The notes beneath the pieces are model-generated. The model saw only the letters and a list, made by a program, of their open reading frames with translations, was not told the DNA's origin and searched no databases. A program made the position numbers and the translations under genes. From Plumapathes pennacea (lineage: Eukaryota > Cnidaria > Anthozoa > Antipatharia > Myriopathidae), in contig OZ038466.1 of assembly GCA_964036295.1 (NCBI GenBank), positions 15,596,001-15,660,000 of the forward strand: 64,000 nucleotides of DNA, in the 5' to 3' direction. This document shows, piece by piece, positions 52,101 to 62,400 of this stretch. Numbering within the stretch: position 1 is the first letter of the stretch; every line of letters starts with the position of its first letter.

Positions 52101-53394
52101 CAGTGAGTTATGGTTGTAATTGCCCGCGGACACTGTCCAATGTTCCAGCGACGGTGGCAGATTGATGGAGTTACCTGATTCAATCAATTTTTTCATTTGA
52201 AGGTTGTTACCCACAAGAACCATGCCCTGGACCATTTCTTGAAAGACTGCGTGAAAATGATTCCCCAAGATGAGCTTAAACTTGTTCGTGTTGGATCCCA
52301 AGAAACTGACTTACGTGAACACAGTTTAGGGAAGGTAAGAAGTCCGAAAGGCAGTCGATAATCAGTTTTAGTTTCTTAGGGCTTACTGTAGTTCCGTACA
52401 AACTTTTGTATCAACAATTTATTCGTTATCGATCGCTTTTGTGCTACCAACCTTCAACGAAGATGAATCAGTTTTCGACGTGGGAACGAACTGTCGTTGT
52501 CGAGTGTCGTTGGGTTAATATTATAACTGTTACTTTAAATTTATTAATAATAATCTAAAACAATATTTTACTCACTCGCGAAGCGCTCGTTCGTAAATAT
52601 TGTTTTTACCACTCGAAAATAAAATTCATATCTTCGCGCCGCCGTGTAATATCCTCTATGTATTAGACTGTTAAATTTGTGAAGTTTATTATTTATTTTA
52701 ACCAAAGGGCCCACAGTAATTGTTGTTAAACTGTTGCAGTGTCTCTGCCTCTTTTATTACTTCTTTGTTTCCTTGTTGACATAATTATATATAGAGTGAT
52801 TTCAATAAACCCGTGAAACAGTTTTTATTAGTGAGGGTGTACTAATATCTAGTAAGAGTATTTGTCTATATCTTTGATTCGAAACAAAATGTCGCGATAT
52901 TGGGAAATTAAATATCCGAAGTGGCCGCGATCCGACAGCTATCAAGTGTTAATGTCCGCGTCGATACAAATATATTGAAGGCATATCTACGGAACGTCAC
53001 TAAAAACATGCGAGTCGACGTCAACTCAAGGCAATTTCTGGTCCTTTCACCAACCAAATGCCAGTAGTGCATGCAGGCTCATTAGTTTTGCAAATTGCGC
53101 GGAAAATGACAATTCTAGGCTTCTCTCGCACAGCTCAACACGCCAATCAAGTGCCCACATTGTTTCCTAACATTAGATGGGCAAGAGTCTAGTTTACTGT
53201 AAGTTTTGTGTAGGGGTTTTTGAGAAGAATTTTCGGTGGCAAATAAACATAGTCCATTGCCGTATCGTCTGACATCTACTTGGAGCGTGTACGTGTCTCT
53301 AATAGTCTCTAATAGTGTAGTATCTTTTTCACGGGTTTATTGAAATCACTCTATTACAGGCGAAACTAACTAACTAATTAACTAACTAACTAAT

Positions 53395-53433
<39 letters not shown>

Positions 53434-56400
53434 ATAATTGTTATGTTATTTGCTGTCTACATTTCGGTTATGGACAACTTAAAAATATGCCTGCTTTTCA
53501 ATGTTATTAGCTCCCCTAAACTGTTTCTAATAAACTTAATGAGGTAATAAAACAAAAATAAAAAACAACGTTAAATAAGAGTTAACAGCAAAACAAAGGA
53601 CAAATTAAAATAAAACGTTAGTAACTTCCAAGATGCTTATTATATTGGGTTCCATCTCATGTTGGTTACTTAACTTCTTGTATGTCAGATTGCTGGGTAT
53701 GGAACGTGGTCGAGGCACCTTTACACTCTGAACAGGGCCATGATGTCACAACTATTTGGCATGCAAGATCAAGTCAGAGAATGCTTTGATAAACTGAGGA
53801 AAATTAATGTGTTTGGCGTGGACACAGTCATCGAGGTTAGCATGTGGGTGCAGTTGTGATGGCATTACTGGTCGAATCATAATTTTTGCGCTGATGTGCA
53901 ATATCACGTCTATTTTACTCATAGGTTTCAATTTACGACCAGACAGTTTGGTCAGAACTCGATCATGACTGAAATTCCTTTTTCAAGTTAGTTATGTTTC
54001 TCTGGAATACATAGCATAAAGTGAATTTTTTCAATGACGCTGGTCATAAATCTTTGACTTAAACTTGCATAAACTACGCCATGTGTTACGCTAGTATCAA
54101 AATAACGAAAGACGTTTTTGTGCATGGTTTTGGCGGTAACGAACAGAGTAGAGGCTACACAAAGTTGCAGTTCTCAACGATTCCTTTATTCTCGACAAGT
54201 CAATTTAATGATTGTCAATGCGAAAATACAATATTGTTCTGCAGTTATAAGCTACCGTATACAGGAGGGGAGGGGGGCTTAAAAGAGGGGGGGGGCTTAT
54301 TCGAAAATTGTGGCTTTTGAAGGGGGGCTTAATAGAGCTTTCACGGCATATTAATTTATAGATGCACGCGGGAATTTAAACGCACACGAGAGAAGTTTGG
54401 AGAAGCACAAACGATTTCTTTTATAAGATAAGGCACACGATAACTTTGCAAAAAAATAACAAGAAACAGAATCGAGTTTGACGCAGGCTGACGTCAAATT
54501 GACGCGCGCGTACGTATGTTGAGTTTTATGACCCATCAAATATTTCCTCCCGCGCGTGATTGGTAGAATTGTGACACGTGACCGAATAACCTCCGCCTGG
54601 CGAACTATCGCTGTTTATTGACAATATCCGAACACAGTGTTATATGTTACTCACAAAAAAACATTACGAGATTGACTACCGAGGAGGACATCAATTCATT
54701 TGTCGAAAAAGCAGTTTCGGAAAGCACCAAAGAGCTTCACAGTCCTTGCGCCATTATTTGCGCTGCAAGAGGAATAGTTGAAAGATAATAAAGATATGAT
54801 ATATAATGCAGGCGCGTTTACCAATCAGATCGCGCGTACTATGATGCACCTTATCTTATAAATGTACAAACAATATATTTTTGTTCAAATTTCAATTGTC
54901 ATGAAATAGGCTTGCACTTGTTATATCTTATTGAAAAAGGTTTTTTCGTTGGTTCCGAATAGGAAGCCAAAGACACACAAATCACATCTTTGCTGACTAA
55001 TAAACCAAACGAGAGAAACTTAGCAAACCCAGAGGAACTCGAGAAACTCTTGAAAGAGCGCAAGGAAAACCCACAGCAACTAAGCAGGGAGCAGAGAGGT
55101 AAAAGTAGTCAAATGCTGATTTTGATAAAACAGCTTGCAAAATAGTTTAGGAGTTGTTACTTTTAGGTTTATTAAGAACGATTGTCGAATGATCAATCGC
55201 GCAAGACAGGTTGTACATTCAAATGGGTCAATAAACATCCGTTTGCAGGAATTACTAACATATACTTTAAAGCCATAGATTTGCAGGAATGTATCGAACG
55301 TTGCTTAAATTTTGATAATCCATGTAATGAAGCATTGCTTTTTCCACTAAAATTCCTAGGCAGCACCAATGCACTGTGTTATGTTTTTTGCAGATTTGAT
55401 CAAAAGAGGTCTGAAAGCATGGCTACCTGGCATCAAGAGTTTCGAGACATTTGCTCATGCAAATTACAAAAAGTGTGATTCAGCTGCAGGTACACAAAAG
55501 GACAGCACCCAAAGTCCAACCAAAACAAGAAAGAGGTAGGAAATTAGTTACTATTGACAGAGCTCTTTGTTACTGACTATAAATCGTAACGTCCACCTAT
55601 ATGACGTCAGTATATAAGCCAAAAGCTGTATCTTGTGCTGAATAAATTTTTAATCTGGGCACATAGTGTAGCAATTGGTTACTATATGACGTTCCGGAAA
55701 CTATTAATCGAAAGGCGATTGGGGATTCTTGGTAAAATTTGATTTTTTGCTACCCAGGCCTGCATTGTTCATGGTATATCATATCAGGATTGCTTTAAAA
55801 AATTTTCTGCAAGGTCAGAGAAAAGTCAGAGAATCTAGATTCTGGTCACTGAGGTAATCGCACAGCTGTCGTAACTGAACGTATCACAAGATAATTTATT
55901 TGGTTTGCTGCTAAAGTTAGCAAGAGGTCCCTGTTTTATGAGTCGAATGAGTCGAATAAGTCGAATGAGTCATTGAGTCAAAGGTCGGATTATCCAAAAA
56001 TTTATATCTAAGGAGTCTACTTTCAGACTATTTGAACGGTAAGTCACGCTACCTTCTTGCTGTTTTGTTTTTCCGGCCCGCTGGGGCGACAGTGTGCGAC
56101 AAATGCAGACTGCAGACTGCAGATTGCATACCAGATTTATAAAGTGAAGCAAAACAAAACAAAACAAAACACATAAAAACTAAAACAATGCCGTGAAATG
56201 TAAATCCCCCGGATAAAGCCATGCCGTTCTCCGTTCCGTTCGTTTCGTAAATCAAAAGTCGTAAAAATCGATTTTGCTTGAACCTGACGAACGATTATAA
56301 TCCAGACCGACATATCGGATCAGGGTGGAAATTCTTTCCTGGCAAACGTTTTCTATCGGTAAGAAGAGCATAGCATTCGAAGACAATTTTCGCGTGGTCA

Positions 56401-59400
56401 GGGAAAAAATTGGAATATTAGGGGAAGGGGTGGGGGGTACGAGAGACTGGTACACTGGTTGAGTTGTAGGCCGCAGTTGTAGGCGGGATCATGTTCAGAT
56501 ACCAGCGACGAAAGAGAAAAGGAGAAGATTATTGTGATCAACCGCGCTAAAATTGAGGCGAGCGCAAAATGTGATTAAGTGGAGAGAGGTGCGGTCGAAA
56601 GTCGAAAGTCTATGCTTTTTGTATCGATCGGAAATGCTTGCCAGCAAAGGAAGGAATTTCCACTCTGATCGGATAAGTCGGTTTGGATGATATCACTCGT
56701 CAGGTTCAAGCAAAATCGATTTTTACGACTTTTTTGAAACGAACGGGAACGGAGAACGGCATGGCTTTATATTTCACGGCATTGTTTTAGTTTTTATGTG
56801 GTTTGTTTGATTCACTTTATAAATCTGGTATGCAATCTGCAGTCTATAGCCTGCGGTCTGCAATCTGTAATTTGCAGTCTGCAGTCTGCACTTGTCGCAC
56901 ACCGCTGGGGTGATGCTCGATGCACTTTTTTCATGCTATTTGATTGGCGGAGTTGGATGCGATTTGGAGCACGCTTGAAAGCTACCGGCGGTTTCGTGGC
57001 TATTTCGGTATGACATGATGTGACTTTGTAGGTTTGTGCACGTTTTTTGGCCGTTTTTGCGGCCGTGGAAAGGATTTCGGGTTTGACCGCCATGTTTAGA
57101 GCAACAAGTCGTACGTGGACGGTACCCCGGGGCAGCGACTCAAAGAGTCCCTGCTGGTCAGCAGTTTGAAATTAGAGGAAAACATGACAAGCAACAGCGC
57201 TGGAACGGTGAGTGAAAATAATCCTTTTCCATCCGTTTGAATTAGTGTACATAGAGTTGGGACAAAGATGATCGAACATTGCACCAGCGGGCCGGGAAAA
57301 CAGCAAAGAAGGCAGCGTGACTTACCATTCAAAGAGTCTGAAAGTAGACTCCTTACAATTTCAGTTTTTGGATAATTCGAAATTTGACTCATTGGACTCA
57401 TTGATACTTTAGTCTCAGTTAGCAGAGGTAGCGCTAATTAAAAGCCAATGGGCCTCTCGCCAGGCAATTAGTTGAGGGCTCTGGCTATTTCCCATAGTTC
57501 GACCTGGTGCTTTCGGATTTGTGAATTGTCAGTCCTGTTGAACCTTTTACTGCTGAGGTACAACACGTCATTGTTAGTATGAACGTCTGCAGCACAACAT
57601 ACGAACATAGAGGTAGTGCGAATGATGAGGACTCTATGAACACCACGGATCGTTCTGCTGAAGAAAAAGAAAGAGAGCTGGCCATGGATGGAAAAATATG
57701 GGAGCCTGATGCTGAATCAGTCTGTTGGACGTCCACGCAAAGAGAAACAGAGCCATGGGAGCGCCACTTACCCCATCTCAGTGACAGCAGTATGTATTAG
57801 TTGAAGACCGGGTTTAAGCCCCATTTCGGTCGTTGTAATATTAGTTACTCCTGTTTCTTTTAGTGCCTTTAACGCCTTTCAGAAACTTTACTCCCAGATT
57901 AATCGTTCAATGGACTATACGAGCTATAATTTGTTGTTTACGTATACCAGGGAAACGCACATTCTGTGACACCTCCGTTTTAGGTAAGGGTTTTTGTTAT
58001 GTTCTAGTTTCCGATTTAAGTTCTGGTTAGTGTAGTCAGTGGTCATGGTAGTACTAGTTAACTGTGTTAATGAAAAAACGTATCGGGATCAGTTGACATT
58101 AATATGACCCAGCTAATTAACCCATGGTGTGATTTTTTTTGTAGAAATTGCGCGTTTGGAAAACCTGATGAACGAAGAAAATGTGTATGATCTCGAAGAC
58201 GATGAAAAGATTTTACTTATGTATGTGATGCAAAACCAGTATCGGAGGAGAGCCATTAAAGAGTTTGAGGAGATTGCTAAACTTTACGCACAAGTATGAA
58301 AATGTATATTTGTTTTAATAGAACAATGGTACATACTTGAAATGTGTATACATTTTGAGGTTGTCCAAGGTTGCCCTTGAAAAATATTTTTAGGCACACT
58401 GAGGTTATACTTAGAAACCAGACCTTCAAGATGGCGGCAGAAAGAGGAGCTCTTTTTCTTTCGCATGGAAGAATGTGCCAACTAGACTAAAGAATTTTCA
58501 ATAATTAAACATATGTTTTCTGTCCAAGAAACATAGAGAGTTCCAAGAGCTAAAAAATCAGCACCATGTTGAAGTATTGAGCCAGCGTCACGTTATTGGA
58601 ATGACAGTCACTGGTGCAGCCTTAAGGGCTAACTTGCTTGGTTAGTAATATCCAGTACTCGCTACTGCTACTGCTACTGCTACTGCTACTGCTACTGCTC
58701 ATAAAATATTTGTAGCAAGAAGGCGCAATTATTTTGTCATTTTATACAGCTAACATCAAGCCATCAGTGATGATTGTTGAGGAGGCAGCCGAGATTCTGG
58801 AGCCCCAGCTAGTGGCGGTCATTCCTCCTTCTGTACAGCACCTGATCATGATTGGTGATCACAAACAGCTGCGGCCAACGGTCAAGTTCAATCAACTGGC
58901 AAAGCGCAACAATCTGGACGTGTCCATGTTTGAAAGGCTTATTACAGGTCATTTGCCGCAACGTTCTCTGGGGAATCAATGTCGGATGAGGAATGAATTG
59001 GCTGAGCTGCTACGTGTGTTGGAAATCTATGAAAAGTACGAGACCAGAGGCGAGGTGCGTAACGGCATTATTATTGTTATCGTGCTAATGTTAAGCCTTG
59101 GTGTAACTTGCATACGGAGTTGCGATGGGTGGTTAAACGGTGAAAAACGTGAATCGACTCGCATGCACATTTGAACTACAATCCTGGCCAAAAGTATGCG
59201 GACACTCTGAAAAAAAAATACTATTTTTCAACATTACTCTCTTTTAAATAACGAAAGCGGCTCTTTTTCCGAAAGATAACCCTCCCCCCTCGCCCCCTAC
59301 AATGTTGCATAAAGGGAGTGCACTTTAAGCGCACTCAGTCAACATTGTCAGGGAGGAGGGGGGCGGGAAGAGGGAAAGTGTTATAATTTTTACATAAAAG

Positions 59401-62400
59401 GCTAAGTGTCCCACGACTTTTGGCCAGGATTGTAGATCTAAGTCAGTGCAAATCAACCCGACGCAAATGGGTGGCCACACGAAACGCAAGTCAAAACTTG
59501 CGAGTACGTTTCGGAAGGTCTTTTGCAATTGTTGAGTAATACGGTTGTATGTTTTCTTTTCTGATCTTTCGGCCCTATTAGTAGAGTGTAATCAAAACGT
59601 CGAGGATGAACTGTCCATGAAGAAAAATACCAATAAAACATTCCAATGCTGCGCAACGTCGTATCATGGGGGCATAACATTCAGTTTTACTACTGCAACA
59701 ATGTCCCAGTAGCATTTAACTTCCAAATTATGTACATTGTGATGTCCAATGGTTGCACCGCTTGATATATTACCCTGAATGACTATTTTTGGTTCCCTCT
59801 CTCACACAAAGATTGTAAGAAACAATGTGCCTCCAGACTGCGTTCAAAACGGATTGCATTTCATAGAGCATACCAACCCTGAATCCGGCTCCTACAGCAA
59901 ATGCAATCTCTACGAAGCCAAAGAGATATGCAGTGCTCTTCAGTATTTGTGTAACCATGGAGTCTCCGTCACGAAAGTAACAGTGCTGTGCTCCTATCGA
60001 GGTCAGGTGGGTACTCTGATGGATGAAGAAGGTGACACTTAATTGATGTGCCCTGACTGCTTCGCAAGCTTCAGTCAGTATTAAGCAACGTTCGTATGCT
60101 AAATAATTTCCAGAAAAAATTAGTCCATACATTTACCACAAGCTCTCATTATCTTTTAATAGGCTGTGTCGTTCGGCAAATTGACCAATCGCATTTTATA
60201 TCATTCTTTAGATGGAAAAATTGTTACTTTTCATAAACTTCTGCACTCTGTGTAAGACATGTAAGTAACGACATTTTAATAAAAGATAACAGTTTTAAAA
60301 AGGGAGAGTTAAAATAAATGTCAGAACGCTGAAATTGTTCCGATATTCTTATTACAGGTGCTTGAAATTAAACGGCAATTAGAGAACTACAGCTATCTTC
60401 GTGACGTCGAGGTTACCACTATCGACAGTTTTCAAGTAGGTTGAGCTCGACTGACAAGAAAGTTATATGGAGGCTAGCGAAAAAAGAAGAGCAATGTGAT
60501 AAAACGAATATGCCACAGTAGAATGCAAATTTATGGCATTTTGTTTCACGTTCTTGGGTTTGCATTCAAGTTGTTAGCACCCCTCCCCTCCTCGCAAATT
60601 ACCACTTTCCAGCAGATTTTTATTTAAATATAGGCATGTTATAAGTATATCAACCTGCGCTCGTTTGTAAAACATTGTTTTTACCCGGCTCGAAAATACA
60701 ATTCATATCTTCACGCTTCCATGTAATATCCTCTACAGTACACACACACCAAGAACTTACTGTTTTAAAGTTACTCTGTTTACTGGTGGTTTCAATAAGA
60801 ATGTTTTGTCCTGATCGTTACGTTATCTAATGTTTCTTATATTATTACTATTTCCTCCTTTCTCTTAAAGGGAAGGGAAAACGACATCATCATCGTCTCT
60901 CTAGTCCGAAGCAACAAAAGGTTCACCATTGGGTTTCTGAGTTCCATGAATCGGTTGTGTGTAGCCATTTCACGGGCCCGGTGCGCGCTGTACTTATTTG
61001 GTAACAGCGCTGTGCTCTCTCACAGCTCTACGAAAGGTTGGAAGGTTAGTGAAAATGCAGGAATTTTATTTACTCCGAGTTTCATTAATTGGTTACGTGT
61101 ACTATAGCCATATCGGGTACCGCTCTCTTGAAGCTCGAAAACAGGGTGAAATGTTAATAACCTTAACATAAATTAAACCATTGGCAGAAATATCGGACAA
61201 GATGGCCGCCCCGCATGCGCATTGACGCACACAATCCTTTGGCTCTCTGTCAGATCAATAAAGGAAAATGTATGGGAGAGATCACAAATTGCATAATTAC
61301 TTGTTCCTGACAAAAAACCGGCAAAATGTCCAGCTCGGTAGTTGTAGTTATGACTTAAAGACATCGTTTTAACCATAGCTCGGTACAGTATTTCGAGTCC
61401 TTCATTCTTCTTTCGAGCGGTAAAAATTACCTTCATTTCACGCTCTGTGAGCACACTGTTTCTTTGTAATTTTCGCAATTAAGCTACATTTCAAGTCCGT
61501 CTTCGATGACTTGCTTGTGTCGGGTACAGTTTGTTCAGCTCGCGATATCGAGTCGAAGTTTTATAGAGTCCGTAGAGCCCAAAATGACCTCCATCTCTTC
61601 TCTAAGCCAAAATATATTGCCATGTTTCCTCTAACTCGATGCCATTATGGAAGGCCCGTAGGTGAAGAAACCACGACTGTGAGATCAATCTGCCATGTTT
61701 TCTGGCCGCCATGTTTTGTTATGTTAGTTCCTAGTCCTCCTCAGTCTTAAGTAATTGTGTGCCTGACTGTTTTGGTAGGAAAGGGGAGGGTTTTTGTGGA
61801 GTTTTTGCCGATTTGAAGGACAGTCATGTCCGAGGTCAAAGGTAATTCTACAGACTATGACAGTTATTCGCTGCAGGAGATCTAGTGCGATGTTAACAAA
61901 ACATATTTCTAGCTTTGGACAGCACTGTCCAGCTATTACAATCAGAATCACCGGCAAACGCTGACATTTGTTGACACTGTTCTTGGTCGTTATTTGTACC
62001 GAGCAGTCAAATCTGGCAGTTTCCCAACGTTTCCATATTATTATTAATGGCAGTATTTCGAATCTAAAATTGATAAGCGCTGCTTGTGATGTACTAAAAA
62101 TGCTCAATACACTCTTCTGGCCAACTTTCTCGCACAATTTAGGGGATTATTGAAAAACTAAGGGAATAACCGCTGAAATCGGCGTGCGGGCTAAAAATGT
62201 CCAACATTTCTCCTGATGAAAATAAACATCTTCATAAAGTACTACTTTAGGACTAACTCGTAAAAAATAGTGAAGAGATCTACGAAATACAAGTAGAGTT
62301 GATACCCCTGGCTAATGCATGGATTTTATTCGTCTGTGCTACCATCCAGAAACTCATTGACCATATGCGGACAAGACAACGTGTCAGCAGGAGGTTCCCC

